DNA of 54,039 nt. Source: Clostridiales bacterium. Its GTDB lineage: Bacteria; Bacillota; Clostridia; Oscillospirales; Oscillospiraceae. The stretch's first letter is position 1. Each line of letters starts with the position of its first letter. The notes below the pieces were generated by a model. That model did not search any database. It saw only the letters and a list, made by a program, of their open reading frames with translations, and was not told the DNA's origin. Location: positions 1 through 54,039 of the forward strand of contig JAJBUK010000104.1 of assembly GCA_020860385.1 (NCBI GenBank). Reading direction: 5' to 3'. Shown here piece after piece: positions 16,636 to 26,637 of the stretch. The position numbers and the translations under genes are program-made.

Positions 16636-17541
16636 TCAGGACGGCTTCGGCTGGGCGTTGCCGGAATCCTGGAGCTGCTTTATGGGTATCTGGCCGGGGC
16701 CGGGGAGGCTCATGCGCTTCTTGCGCTCGCTGGAGTAGGTCAGCTTGGCGTGGATGCGTTCCACGTCCCGATTTTCCACCGCCACCCGGTAGGAGTGGAG
16801 GTTTTCCTCCAGCCGCTTCAAGACCACGGTCAGGGCGGGGGCGTTCATGGAGAACAGCTCCGTCCACATATCCACGTCCAGCGCGGCCACCCGTGTCACG
16901 TCCCGGAAGCTGCCCCCTTCAAAGCCCCGGCACTGGAACAGCTCCGCATCGTCGCACACCGACACCGCCACAATGTGCATCAGCTGGCTGGTGTAGGCGA
17001 TGATGGCGTCGTGCTGCTCCGGGGTGGTGTTGACGATGTCCTTACAGCCGATGTATTTTGCCAGCCGCTCAATGAGGGCGATGTGTTCCCCGGTGCTGGT
17101 GGCGCGGGGGGTCATAATGAAGTGGGCGTTCTGGAACAGGGTGGGGAAGGAGTTCTCAATGCCGGAGAACTCTGTGCCCGCCATGGGGTGGCAGCCGATG
17201 AAGTCAACCTCCGGGGGCAGGGCCTCCGCCGCCTCCATGACGCAGGTCTTGATGCCGCAGACATCGCTGACCAGGCTGCCCGGCCGGAACAGGGGGGCGT
17301 ACTGCTTCAGGTAATCCACGATGATGTGGGGGTCCATGCACAGGAAGGTCAGGTCGGCCTCCGGCAGCGCCTCCTCCGGGGACAGGGAGCCCCGGTCAAT
17401 GATTTGGTGGGCGAGGGCGTAGTCCAGCGTGGCCTGGCGGCGGGCCACGCCGATGATTTCATACCCCTCGAACCCCTTCAGGGCGCTGGCCAGGGAGCCG
17501 CCAATCAGCCCCAGGCCGACGATTACGATTTTCTTGCCCAT
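16636..17541 (-). CDS. tyrA: prephenate dehydrogenase
   Basis: A 301-residue NAD-dependent enzyme that converts prephenate to 4-hydroxyphenylpyruvate in tyrosine synthesis. It has the Rossmann motif GLGLIGGSL at residues 9-17 and the catalytic HPMAGTEFSG motif, followed by the helical dimerisation domain with TPEQHD. There is no chorismate mutase or ACT domain, so it is the monofunctional form. AAAGGAG lies 12 bases before the ATG. It stands alone on the minus strand with its own promoter and terminator. A 19-base palindrome lies in its short leader. Confidence 0.93.
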   Translation of the reverse strand: MGKKIVIVGLGLIGGSLASALKGFEGYEIIGVARRQATLDYALAHQIIDRGSLSPEEALPEADLTFLCMDPHIIVDYLKQYAPLFRPGSLVSDVCGIKTCVMEAAEALPPEVDFIGCHPMAGTEFSGIENSFPTLFQNAHFIMTPRATSTGEHIALIERLAKYIGCKDIVNTTPEQHDAIIAYTSQLMHIVAVSVCDDAELFQCRGFEGGSFRDVTRVAALDVDMWTELFSMNAPALTVVLKRLEENLHSYRVAVENRDVERIHAKLTYSSERKKRMSLPGPGQIPIKQLQDSGNAQPKPS

Positions 17542-17560
17542 AGACGCATCCCGCTCCTTT

Positions 17561-17579
17561 GCTCCGGCCAGGCCGGAGC
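17561..17579 (-). promoter_or_regulatory. 19-base palindrome in the tyrA leader
   Basis: GCTCCGGCC-A-GGCCGGAGC is a perfect palindrome just downstream of the predicted tyrA transcription start and one base before its AAAGGAG. It could be an operator or a hairpin next to the ribosome binding site. Confidence 0.5.
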
Positions 17580-17592
17580 GGTCATTTTCCTT

Positions 17593-17622
17593 ACTTTAGC
17601 ACGTTTCCCCCGGCGGGGTCAA
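17593..17622 (-). promoter_or_regulatory. tyrA promoter
   Basis: On the minus strand TTGACC (17617-17622), an 18-base spacer and TAAAGT (17593-17598). The region lies within two overlapping inverted repeats, CGTTTCCCCC at 17602-17611 with GGGGGAAACG at 17640-17649, and TTTCCCCCGG at 17604-17613 with CCGGGGGAAA at 17630-17639. Confidence 0.65.
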
Positions 17623-17665
17623 GCCTTTTCCGGGGGAAAGGGGGAAACGGGGCGTTTTTCCGCCG

Positions 17666-18124
17666 TCAGGTGGAAGCGTCTCCTTCACCGGCGGGCGGGT
17701 GCTTCCACTTCCAGTCGCGGTAAAGACATTCCAGGACGATACCCGCGATGATAAAGAGGACAATTAACAAGAGCCAAATCGCGAGGGAAATCATTGGTTC
17801 GGTATAATCATCCTCAGCGCGCTGCGCCAACCAACGTGCGTGCAGGAGTTCCGTTAGCGGGATGGCGAGGAGTGTGTCCAGAAGGAAGCCGCCCGTGATG
17901 CAGCCCGCCACAATGTTGCAGTTGAGCAGCCGCAGAATTAGCACCGGCACCCAGAGATAGATCAATTTTATTCCCACAGCCCACTCCATGGGGTAAAAAG
18001 TGCCATGTATGCCGGTAATGACGTCCGACAGGAGGTAGATGAGGTAGAGCAGGAGAAAGACCGACATATGAATCGCCGTGGCCTTGAACCGATGTTGGCG
18101 GCCCTTTTCAATCAGGTTGAACAT
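17666..18124 (-). CDS. small membrane protein, tandem paralogue A
   Basis: A 152-residue protein with four hydrophobic segments (about residues 17-39, 48-68, 76-98 and 112-137) and a charged C-terminus containing LECLYRDWKWKHP. No family is recognised. It is clearly paralogous to the next gene upstream: both share FNLIE, the segment VLILRLLNCNIVAGCITGGF and the last ~30 residues. RBS AAGGAG lies five bases before the ATG, and the two genes are 18 bases apart, so they are co-transcribed. Function unknown. Confidence 0.75.
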   Translation of the reverse strand: MFNLIEKGRQHRFKATAIHMSVFLLLYLIYLLSDVITGIHGTFYPMEWAVGIKLIYLWVPVLILRLLNCNIVAGCITGGFLLDTLLAIPLTELLHARWLAQRAEDDYTEPMISLAIWLLLIVLFIIAGIVLECLYRDWKWKHPPAGEGDAST

Positions 18125-18142
18125 GACAACTCCTTTCTGCTG

Positions 18143-18601
18143 TCAGGTGGAAGCGTCTCCTTCAACGGCGGACGGGTGCTTCCACTTCCAGTCGCGGTAA
18201 AGACATTCCAGGACGATGCCCGCGATGATGGAGAGCAGGGTGAAGCCCATCCAGAAGAGCCAGCCGTACAGCGGGGATTCATAATCCTCCGGGCCGCGAT
18301 GGGCGTTCCAATAGGCGACGGTGATGTCCGTCAGGGGGATGCTGATGACCAGGCTTGAGAAGAAGCCGCCCGTGATACAGCCTGCCACGATGTTGCAGTT
18401 GAGCAGCCGCAAAATCAGCACCGGCGCCCAGAGGTAGAGAAAGCGTCTGTCCACAGCCCAGCCAAGAGGATAAAGGGGGTCTATGATGCCAGTGACAGCC
18501 TCCGCCACAACATGGAGAAGATAAAAGAAGAGGAATACCAGCATATGAACCGCCGTGGCCCTGAACCGATGCTGGCGGCCCGTTTCAATCAGGTTGAACA
18601 T
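18143..18601 (-). CDS. small membrane protein, tandem paralogue B
   Basis: A 152-residue homologue of paralogue A with the same four-helix layout. The middle third has diverged, while the core VLILRLLNCNIVAGCITGGF and the tail are kept. The ATG at 18601 (MFNLIE) was chosen because AGGAGG lies seven bases before it and paralogue A starts with the same residues; an in-frame start at 18619 would overlap that RBS. A strong promoter lies 45-73 bases upstream. Function unknown; a two-component membrane complex is possible. Confidence 0.75.
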   Translation of the reverse strand: MFNLIETGRQHRFRATAVHMLVFLFFYLLHVVAEAVTGIIDPLYPLGWAVDRRFLYLWAPVLILRLLNCNIVAGCITGGFFSSLVISIPLTDITVAYWNAHRGPEDYESPLYGWLFWMGFTLLSIIAGIVLECLYRDWKWKHPSAVEGDAST

Positions 18602-18645
18602 GACAGAACCTCCTATCAATTAAAAAGTTTTTTTCAACTAACACT

Positions 18646-18674
18646 ATTTTAGCATGAAGAAAACAATCTGTCAA
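18646..18674 (-). promoter_or_regulatory. promoter of the paralogous membrane-protein pair
   Basis: Minus-strand TTGACA (18669-18674), 17-base spacer, TAAAAT (18646-18651). Near consensus. Confidence 0.88.
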
Positions 18675-18810
18675 GAACTTTTCTGTTAAAAAACAGAAAC
18701 AAATGGGAACAATCGGAAACAGGGGAACGCCATTTTCCCTGCATTTGTACCGAAGGGGAGGGGAATTTCGGGCGCTTTTTGTGCATCTGCGAGTTTTTTT
18801 TCCGTACCCC

Positions 18811-18839
18811 TTGACAAAATCACATTTTACAGGTATCAT
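18811..18839 (+). promoter_or_regulatory. ilvB: promoter of the ilv operon
   Basis: TTGACA at 18811-18816, 17-base spacer, TATCAT at 18834-18839. Transcription would start near 18846, at the head of the T-box leader. Confidence 0.88.
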
Positions 18840-18845
18840 AGGATT

Positions 18846-19106
18846 CAGTCTAAACGCAATGACTGGGATAGTATTGTCCAGCGCCACGGTTCAGAGAGGA
18901 TGCGGCAGCTGAAAAGCGTCTATCGATGGCGGGCAATATGGGTCACCCACGAGCGGTTCCGTTGAACGGCGTCAGCCCAGTAAGCGGAAACGGCCTTCCA
19001 CGTTACGGAATCAAAGAGTGCGCAGGCCGGGTTTGCCGGGTCTGTGAATTTAGGTGGTACCACGGAGTTTCAGCTTCGTCCTAATGAGGGGACGGGGCAT
19101 TTTTTA
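18846..19106 (+). promoter_or_regulatory. T-box riboswitch leader, predicted valine specifier
   Basis: A tRNA-sensing leader that lets transcription continue when uncharged tRNA binds. Visible parts: Stem I with lower helix TGGG (18864) / CCCA (18946), the AGTA element at 18870, upper helix TTGTCC (18874) / GGGCAA (18931), distal AGAGAG at 18893 and GCTGAAAAG. By analogy with glyQS spacing, the specifier is GTC at 18942-18944 followed by A, a valine codon. The T-box core AGGTGGTACCACGG begins at 19052; its TGGT bulge pairs with an ACCA end, as in tRNA-Val. The leader ends in an intrinsic terminator. It controls ilvB-ilvN-ilvC. Confidence 0.92.
19073..19106 (+). terminator. T-box intrinsic terminator
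   Basis: GCTTCGTCC pairs with GGACGGGGC (9 bp with two G-T pairs), followed by a T run at 19100-19105. It is the alternative fold to the antiterminator that holds the T-box sequence. Confidence 0.8.
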
Positions 19107-19168
19107 TGCCCTGCCGCCTGCTGAACCTGCCTGCGGGCAGCGTAATTTAAAGGAGGGATTCCAATACG

Positions 19169-20890
19169 ATGAAAATGACTGGCGCACAGGTCGTGATGGA
19201 GTGCCTGCTGGAACAGGGCGTTGATACTGTCTTTGGCTATCCTGGCGGCACGATTTTGAACATCTACGACGAATTTGAACTGCATGGATACAATCAGAAG
19301 ATCCGCCATATCCTGACGACCCATGAGCAGGGGGCCTCCCACGCGGCGGACGGCTACGCCCGGGCCACCGGCAAGGTGGGGGTGTGCTTCGCCACCTCCG
19401 GCCCCGGGGCCACCAACCTGGTGACGGGCATCGCCACGGCTTATATGGACTCGTCCCCCGTGGTGGCCATCACCTGCAATGTGGGGGAGAACCTGATTGG
19501 CAAGGACTCCTTCCAGGAGGTTGACATCACGGGCATCACCATGCCTATCACCAAGTGCAACTACCTGGTGCGGGACGTGAACGAACTGGCGGACATCATC
19601 CGGGAGGGCTTCGCCATTGCCCGCTCCGGCCGCCCCGGCCCGGTGCTGATTGACATTTTGAAGAACGTCACCACGGAGTTGACGGACTTCCGCCCCCTGC
19701 CCCTCAGCGAGCATCACCGCTATGGCCGCCTGGCCAAGCTGATGGCCCGGGACAACTACGAGTTCAAGGAGTTTGAGCCGGACCATGACGACGTGAATCA
19801 GCTGGTGGATATGCTGGACCACTCCGCCCGCCCCCTTATCCTGGTGGGCGGCGGCGTCATCCGCTCCAAGGGCGCGGTGCCGGAGTTCCGGAAGTTTATG
19901 GAAAAGCTGGGGGCCCCTGTCACCTCCACCATCATGGGCGGCGGCGCCTGCCCCGGCGACCATCCGCTGTTCACCGGCATGATCGGGATGCACGGCTCCC
20001 ACGCCTCCAACGTGGCCAGCCATGACTGCGACCTGCTGGTGGCCATCGGTTGCCGGTTCTCTGACCGGGTGACCTGCGATGTGGCCAGCTTTGCCCCCAA
20101 CGCTAAAATCGTCCACATTGACATTGACCGGGCGGAAATTGACAAGAACGTGCAGACCACCCATCACATCATCGGCGACGCCCGCCGGGTGCTGGAGCTG
20201 CTGAACGAGCGCATCATGCTCCGGGAATACGACTTCTCCGCCTGGCGGAACGCCGTGCTGAGCCTGAAGGAGCCGGAGCCGAAGCCGGCGGAGGACGGCC
20301 GCCTGCAGCCCCGGGAGATTCTGGAGACGGTGTCCCGCCTGACCGGCGGCAACGCCATCATCGCCACCGACGTGGGCCAGCATCAGATGTGGTCGGCCCA
20401 GTATTACCACTTCAATCGGCCCGGCCAGCTGCTGACCAGCGGCGGCTTCGGCACCATGGGCTTCGGCTACGGCGCGGCCTTCGGCGCGAAGGTGGGTATG
20501 CCCGACCAGGTGGTGGTGCATACCACCGGCGACGGCTGCTTCCGCATGAACTGCCACGAGATGGCCACGGTGCAGTACTATGACATCCCCGTTATCACCA
20601 TCATCTTTGACAACGGCACCCTGGGCATGGTGCGCCAGTGGCAGAGCCTGATTTATGACCACCGCTACAGCGCCACCACCCTGGACCGCGGCCCCGACTT
20701 CGTCAAGCTGGCGGAGGCCTACGGCATCCGCGGCTATCGGGTCACCACCCAGGCGGAGTTTGAAAAGGCCTTCCAGGAGGCGCTGGACTATGGCCACGCA
20801 GTGGTCATTGACGCTGTGCTGGACATTGACGAGATGGTACATCCCATGGTGGGGGGCACCAGCCCGGTCACCAATTTCCTGTTGGATTAA
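19169..20890 (+). CDS. ilvB: acetolactate synthase large subunit
   Basis: A 573-residue thiamine-diphosphate enzyme that joins two pyruvates to acetolactate, or pyruvate and 2-oxobutyrate to acetohydroxybutyrate, the first committed step to valine, leucine and isoleucine. The N-terminal ThDP domain carries the cofactor-activating Glu in THEQGASHAADGYAR; the C-terminal domain has the GDG...N metal/ThDP motif (TTGDGCFRMNCHEM). AAAGGAGGG precedes the ATG. The T-box leader lies directly upstream, and the regulatory subunit gene starts 15 bases downstream. Confidence 0.95.
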   Translation: MKMTGAQVVMECLLEQGVDTVFGYPGGTILNIYDEFELHGYNQKIRHILTTHEQGASHAADGYARATGKVGVCFATSGPGATNLVTGIATAYMDSSPVVAITCNVGENLIGKDSFQEVDITGITMPITKCNYLVRDVNELADIIREGFAIARSGRPGPVLIDILKNVTTELTDFRPLPLSEHHRYGRLAKLMARDNYEFKEFEPDHDDVNQLVDMLDHSARPLILVGGGVIRSKGAVPEFRKFMEKLGAPVTSTIMGGGACPGDHPLFTGMIGMHGSHASNVASHDCDLLVAIGCRFSDRVTCDVASFAPNAKIVHIDIDRAEIDKNVQTTHHIIGDARRVLELLNERIMLREYDFSAWRNAVLSLKEPEPKPAEDGRLQPREILETVSRLTGGNAIIATDVGQHQMWSAQYYHFNRPGQLLTSGGFGTMGFGYGAAFGAKVGMPDQVVVHTTGDGCFRMNCHEMATVQYYDIPVITIIFDNGTLGMVRQWQSLIYDHRYSATTLDRGPDFVKLAEAYGIRGYRVTTQAEFEKAFQEALDYGHAVVIDAVLDIDEMVHPMVGGTSPVTNFLLD

Positions 20891-20905
20891 AGGAGGGGAA
20901 TGACT

Positions 20906-21463
20906 ATGCAAGCGACCCAACCGACCCGTCAGACCCTGTCCGTCCGGGTGGACAACTCCGCCGGTGTCCTGAGCCAGGTGACCCGGCTGTTCTCCCGCAA
21001 GGGCTTCAACATCGAGAGCCTGGCCGTGGGCACCACGGACCAGCCCGATGTCTCCCGTATCACCATCGAGGTGTTCGCCAACGACCAGCAGATCAAGCAG
21101 CTCATCAGCCAGCTGGGGAAGCTGTTCCCCGTCCACTCGGTGAAGCTGCTGGACAGAGGCCGCTCCATCCGCCGGGAACTGGTGCTGATCAAAGTGAAGG
21201 CGGAGACCCGCGAAATCCGCAACGAGGTCATTCAAATCGCCAACATCTTCCGGGCCAATATCATCGACGTCTCCCTGGGCACCATCACCCTGGCGGTGAT
21301 CGGCTCCGAGTCCAAGGACGAGGCCATCGAGGGCCTGCTGAAGGAGTTCGGCATTCTGGAGCTGGCCCGCACCGGCATGGTGGCCCTGGAGCGGGGCCAG
21401 TACACCCTGCGGGACGAGACCAAGGAAAAGGGCGAATACGACTACGGCAAGCTGATGCTGTAA
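20906..21463 (+). CDS. ilvN: acetolactate synthase regulatory subunit
   Basis: A 185-residue small subunit that activates IlvB and confers valine feedback inhibition. The N-terminal ACT domain is visible (LSVRVDNSAGVLSQVTRLFSR, then FNIESLAVG), followed by the small-subunit C-terminal domain. An in-frame ATG at 20900 is only a few bases from the AGGAGGGG at 20891, too close for efficient initiation, so the ATG at 20906 with nine-base spacing is preferred. It follows ilvB in the same operon and precedes ilvC. Confidence 0.93.
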   Translation: MQATQPTRQTLSVRVDNSAGVLSQVTRLFSRKGFNIESLAVGTTDQPDVSRITIEVFANDQQIKQLISQLGKLFPVHSVKLLDRGRSIRRELVLIKVKAETREIRNEVIQIANIFRANIIDVSLGTITLAVIGSESKDEAIEGLLKEFGILELARTGMVALERGQYTLRDETKEKGEYDYGKLML

Positions 21464-21534
21464 AACTGCCAGTAAATGTACGATATGCACATTTTTTGGA
21501 TAGATATTTCAAAATTTAAGGAAAGAACAGGTGA

Positions 21535-22593
<1,059 letters not shown>

Positions 22594-22615
22594 TCAACGC
22601 TGCATTCTCAGGCAA

Positions 22616-22647
22616 GGGGCAGGCAGATTCTGCCTGCCCCCTTTTTT
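22616..22647 (+). terminator. terminator of ilvB-ilvN-ilvC
   Basis: GGGGCAGGCA pairs with TGCCTGCCCC around GATTC, followed by C and six T. Confidence 0.95.
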
Positions 22648-22707
22648 CATTGCATCGGAACAATCAAGGCTATTTATGTTGATAAAATAAAGAGAGGTGC
22701 TCGAAGG

Positions 22708-23817
22708 ATGGCAGAGAGAGAGCTGACGCTGCCGGAGGTTCACCCATTTTCCAGGCAGGATACGAACATCTGCAAGGGCGTTGCGATTCTGATGATGTAT
22801 GTGCATCACCTGTTTTATAGCTCAGATACCAGGGGAATGGAGCAAGTGGTGTTTTGGCTTGGCTCCGAATCTCAGGTAGTGCTTTTTGCCAGAGCCTGCA
22901 AGCTGTGCGTGGCGGTATTTGTCTTTTTGACGGCTTACGGTACGACCCTTTCTTATGGGCAGAAGTGTGGCAAAGAGAGGGTAGCTGACTGGTTTGCCTA
23001 TTCCAGGCGGCGATATTTCTCTTTAATGACCGGGTTTTGGATTGTTTACGCAGACAGCCAAATCATCTCATTTTTTACAGCACGAACAAGAGTTTCCATC
23101 TATGGAGAATCCCCTGTGATGCGGTGGTTCTACACAATTCTGGATGCGCTGGGGCTGGCGGATGCCTTTGGTACGCCGACCTATAACGCTACCTGGTGGT
23201 ATATGTCCCTGGCGGTGCTGCTGGTGTTCTGTATGCCTCCCATAATCGCGCTGGTGAAGCGTCTGAGCTGGTCTACCATTCCCATTGCCATTTTAGTGCC
23301 CCGGCTGTGTGAATGGGACATGTCCACCACGATGCTCCGCTATTTGCTGGTGATCATCGTTGGGGTGCTTGCGGCGGAGCATCATCTCTTTGAACGGCTC
23401 CTGGTTTGGTTCCGGGGGCTGCGGTGCAGAGCTGCCTTTTGGTGTTTTTTCCCGGTCTGCGTGGCTATTGTTGGTTTTTTGATGTGGTTTATCTGCAAGA
23501 AGGGATATGCCAGTATGTTGGAAGCCCCTGCAGTGTTTCTCCTGTGTTTTGCGGGGTATGCTTATCTCTCCGTCATTCCGCTGGTGAAAAACATCCTCGC
23601 TTTTCTGGGAAAACACTCTATGAATATGTTCCTGACGCATACACTGATAAAAGCCTATTTCTTTAATGAGTTTTCCTATTCCTTTGGTTACCCGGAGCTG
23701 ATTCTGCTGGTGCTGGTGGCGGATACGCTGGTGCTTTCCCTGCTGCTGGAAGGGGAGCGGAAGCTGCTCTCCAGGGGATGGACGATGCTCCATGCCCGGC
23801 TGGCACCTCGAAACTGA
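22708..23817 (+). CDS. acyltransferase-3 family membrane protein
   Basis: A 369-residue integral membrane protein with about ten helices. The opening ICKGVAILMMYVHHLFY matches the acyltransferase-3 (OafA-like) family, in which the His in the first helix takes part in acyl transfer to sugars or cell-wall glycans. AGAGAGG precedes the ATG. It is AT-richer than its neighbours and interrupts the order ilvC-ilvD, which suggests insertion or transfer. It has no evident link to branched-chain synthesis. The acyl acceptor cannot be told from the sequence. Confidence 0.82.
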   Translation: MAERELTLPEVHPFSRQDTNICKGVAILMMYVHHLFYSSDTRGMEQVVFWLGSESQVVLFARACKLCVAVFVFLTAYGTTLSYGQKCGKERVADWFAYSRRRYFSLMTGFWIVYADSQIISFFTARTRVSIYGESPVMRWFYTILDALGLADAFGTPTYNATWWYMSLAVLLVFCMPPIIALVKRLSWSTIPIAILVPRLCEWDMSTTMLRYLLVIIVGVLAAEHHLFERLLVWFRGLRCRAAFWCFFPVCVAIVGFLMWFICKKGYASMLEAPAVFLLCFAGYAYLSVIPLVKNILAFLGKHSMNMFLTHTLIKAYFFNEFSYSFGYPELILLVLVADTLVLSLLLEGERKLLSRGWTMLHARLAPRN

Positions 23818-23868
23818 GCGCTGCGGTGCTGTAATATCTGTATGAAGAATCAATAAGGAGGAAGTAGT

Positions 23869-25542
23869 ATGGCATTAAAATCCGCCAACGTGACCCAGGG
23901 CGTGGATCGCGCCCCCAACCGCTCCCTGTTCGCGGCCCTGGGCCTGACAGAGGAGGAGATGAACCGCCCGCTGGTGGGCGTGGTCTGCTCCCAAAATGAA
24001 ATCGTCCCCGGCCACATGAACCTGGACAAAATCGCCGAAGCGGTGAAGGCAGGCGTCCGTCTGGCAGGCGGCACCCCTATTGAGTTCCCGGCCATCGCCG
24101 TCTGCGACGGCATCGCCATGGGCCATGTGGGCATGAAGTACTCCCTGGTGACCCGGGACCTGATTGCCGACTCCACCGAGTGCATGGCCATCGCCCACCA
24201 GTTCGACGCTCTGGTGATGATTCCTAACTGCGACAAGAACGTGCCCGGCCTGCTGATGGCCGCCGCCCGCATCAACGTGCCCACCATCTTCGTCTCCGGC
24301 GGCCCCATGCTGGCGGGCCATCTGGAAAACGGCAAGCGCACCTGCCTCAGCGATATGTTCGAGGCAGTGGGAGCCTACCACGCCGGTACCCTGGATGAGG
24401 CCGGTGTGGAGGAGTATGTGATGAACTGCTGCCCCTCCTGCGGCTCCTGCTCCGGGATGTACACCGCCAACTCCATGAACTGCCTCACCGAGGCCATCGG
24501 CATGGGCCTCCGGGGCAACGGCACCATCCCCGCCCCCTACTCTGCCCGCATCCGCCTGGCCAAGGAGGCTGGTATGCAGGTGATGGAGCTGCTGCGGCAG
24601 AACATCCGCCCCCGGGACATCATGACCGCCGACGCCTTCAACAACGCCGAAATCGTGGACATGGCCCTGGGCTGCTCCACCAACACCATGCTGCACCTGC
24701 CTGCCATCGCCCATGAGTGCGGCATTACCATCGACCTGCACCATGTCAACGAGTTCAACGCCAAGACCCCCAACCTGTGCCACCTGGCCCCGGCTGGCCC
24801 CACCTTCATGGAGGATTTGGAGCGGGCTGGCGGCGTGTACGCCGTGATGAAGGAGCTGGCGGACGCCGGGCTCATCAAGACCGACCTGCTGACCTGCACC
24901 GGCAAGACGGTGGGGGAGAACATCGCCGACGCGGTGAACCTGAACCCGGAGATTATCCGGCCCATCGACAACCCCTATCTCTCCACCGGCGGCATTGCCG
25001 TCCTGTTCGGCAACCTGGCGGAGAAGGGCTGCGTGGTGAAGCAGTCCGCCGTGGCCCCGGAGATGATGCGCCATTCCGGCCCCGCCCGTGTCTTTAACAG
25101 CGAGGAGGAGGCCATTCAGGTGATTTACGCCGGCGGCATCCACCCCGGCGATGTGGTGGTCATCCGCTACGAAGGCCCCAAGGGCGGCCCCGGTATGCGG
25201 GAGATGCTGAACCCCACCTCCGCCATCTGCGGCATGGGGCTGGGCGAATCCGTGGCCCTCGTTACCGACGGCCGGTTCTCCGGCGCTACCCGGGGCGCGG
25301 CCATCGGCCACGTCTCCCCGGAGGCGGCGGCAGGGGGTACCATCGGCCTGGTGGAGGAGGGCGACCTGATCTCCATCGACATCCCCGCCCACAAAATCAC
25401 CCTGGAGGTTTCCGATGAAGTGCTGGCGGCCCGGAAGGCCGCGCTGGTGATGCCGGAGCCGAAGGTCAAGACCGGCTATCTGGCCCGGTATGCCGCCCTC
25501 GTTACCTCCGCTGACCAGGGCGCAGTGCTGCGGACAGTGTAA
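23869..25542 (+). CDS. ilvD: dihydroxy-acid dehydratase
   Basis: A 557-residue Fe-S dehydratase that turns 2,3-dihydroxyisovalerate into 2-oxoisovalerate, the third step of valine synthesis. Cluster-binding motifs are visible: PNCDKNVPG and [18 protein letters not shown], plus the Mg/substrate motif [11 protein letters not shown] near the C-terminus. AAGGAGG precedes the ATG by eight bases. It is separated from ilvC by a terminator and an acyltransferase gene, and I see no clear T-box in the 51 bases upstream, so its regulation may differ from ilvB-N-C. Confidence 0.95.
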   Translation: MALKSANVTQGVDRAPNRSLFAALGLTEEEMNRPLVGVVCSQNEIVPGHMNLDKIAEAVKAGVRLAGGTPIEFPAIAVCDGIAMGHVGMKYSLVTRDLIADSTECMAIAHQFDALVMIPNCDKNVPGLLMAAARINVPTIFVSGGPMLAGHLENGKRTCLSDMFEAVGAYHAGTLDEAGVEEYVMNCCPSCGSCSGMYTANSMNCLTEAIGMGLRGNGTIPAPYSARIRLAKEAGMQVMELLRQNIRPRDIMTADAFNNAEIVDMALGCSTNTMLHLPAIAHECGITIDLHHVNEFNAKTPNLCHLAPAGPTFMEDLERAGGVYAVMKELADAGLIKTDLLTCTGKTVGENIADAVNLNPEIIRPIDNPYLSTGGIAVLFGNLAEKGCVVKQSAVAPEMMRHSGPARVFNSEEEAIQVIYAGGIHPGDVVVIRYEGPKGGPGMREMLNPTSAICGMGLGESVALVTDGRFSGATRGAAIGHVSPEAAAGGTIGLVEEGDLISIDIPAHKITLEVSDEVLAARKAALVMPEPKVKTGYLARYAALVTSADQGAVLRTV

Positions 25543-25553
25543 ACAACCAAATC

Positions 25554-25590
25554 GCGCGGGACTGGGGAAGTATCTTCCCCATTCCCGCGC
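25554..25590 (+). other. hairpin between ilvD and the metallo-hydrolase gene
   Basis: GCGCGGGA and TGGGGAA pair with TTCCCCA and TCCCGCGC, 15 bp with one internal mismatch and a GTATC loop. No T tract follows. Confidence 0.6.
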
Positions 25591-25611
25591 AGCCGTGGAG
25601 GGAGGAACCTG

Positions 25612-26460
25612 ATGCAGTACAAATGGTATCGCGCCGGGGCGGCGCTGCTGGGCGACATTGCCCGCACCGAGCCGCCTGCCGGTGAGTTGGCCTTCTGGTA
25701 CCTGGGGCAGATGGGGCTGCTGGTGAAGGCAGGGGGCGTCACCCTCTGCTTTGACCCGGTGCTGAATGACCTGCGCAATCCGGACGGCGCCACCCGGCGG
25801 AACTATCCGCCTCCCTTCTCCGCCGGGCAACTGACGGGGGTGGACTATGTGGTCTGCTCCCACAACCACGCCGACCATCTGAATCTGGAGACGCTGCTGC
25901 CCCTGTACCAGGCGAATCCCGGCGCAAAGTTCATCGTTCCCGCGCCGGAGGCAGGCGTATTGACCGGGGCGGGCATCCCCGCCGATACGGTGATTGGGGC
26001 AAAGGCCCACCAGCCGCTGACGCTGGGCGGGGATGTCACGTTGACCCCAATCCCGGCGGCCCATGAGGACTATGTCACCGACGCCCAGGGCGACTACCGG
26101 AATCTGGGCTATCTCCTGGCGGCGGACGGCGTGCGCTTTTACCACGCCGGGGACACAGTGCTGACCGCCCAACTGCTGGAGGACGTGAAGCGCTACGGCC
26201 CGCCGGACGTGGCCTGCCTGCCAATCAACGGGGCGGATTTGGAGCGGCGGAGCCGGAACATCGTGGGCAACATGGACTGCCGGGACGCGACCATCTTCGC
26301 CGCCCAGACCGGCGCGGATTTGACCGTCCCGCTGCACTATGACATGGTGATGGGCAACGGGGAGGACCCGCTGCTCTTTGCGGCCTATATGCAGCGGTGC
26401 GCGCCGGGGCAAAAATTCCATATCATGCAGCTGGGGGAGCGCTTCCTTTATCGGAAGTAG
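25612..26460 (+). CDS. UlaG-like metallo-beta-lactamase-fold hydrolase
   Basis: A 282-residue metal-dependent hydrolase. The metal motif HNHADH (HxHxDH type) lies near residue 85, with further His in AAHEDY and HAGD and a late HYD. The opening FWYLGQMGLLVKAGG is typical of the UlaG (L-ascorbate-6-phosphate lactonase) branch. GGAGGGAGG precedes the ATG. No ascorbate genes lie nearby, so the UlaG substrate is not implied. It could be a general lactonase or phosphodiesterase. Confidence 0.82.
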   Translation: MQYKWYRAGAALLGDIARTEPPAGELAFWYLGQMGLLVKAGGVTLCFDPVLNDLRNPDGATRRNYPPPFSAGQLTGVDYVVCSHNHADHLNLETLLPLYQANPGAKFIVPAPEAGVLTGAGIPADTVIGAKAHQPLTLGGDVTLTPIPAAHEDYVTDAQGDYRNLGYLLAADGVRFYHAGDTVLTAQLLEDVKRYGPPDVACLPINGADLERRSRNIVGNMDCRDATIFAAQTGADLTVPLHYDMVMGNGEDPLLFAAYMQRCAPGQKFHIMQLGERFLYRK

Positions 26461-26542
26461 CTGCTGCCGGCAACTGCGGCGCAGGTACAGCTTTGGCGGC
26501 CTGCGCCTGTCGCTTTTTGTCGAGCGGAATATTTACAGTTTT

Positions 26543-26571
26543 TTAACAAAGAATGCTTTCCGGTGTTAATA
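26543..26571 (+). promoter_or_regulatory. possible promoter of the RND transporter gene
   Basis: TTAACA at 26543-26548, 17-base spacer, TTAATA at 26566-26571. Both boxes are one or two bases from consensus; a TAAAAT at 26580 is an alternative -10. Confidence 0.45.
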
Positions 26572-26637
26572 AGCTGTGCTAAAATACAACTGCAACAAAT
26601 GCAGCAAGCAGTTATTGGAAATGAGGTCTATGCAATC

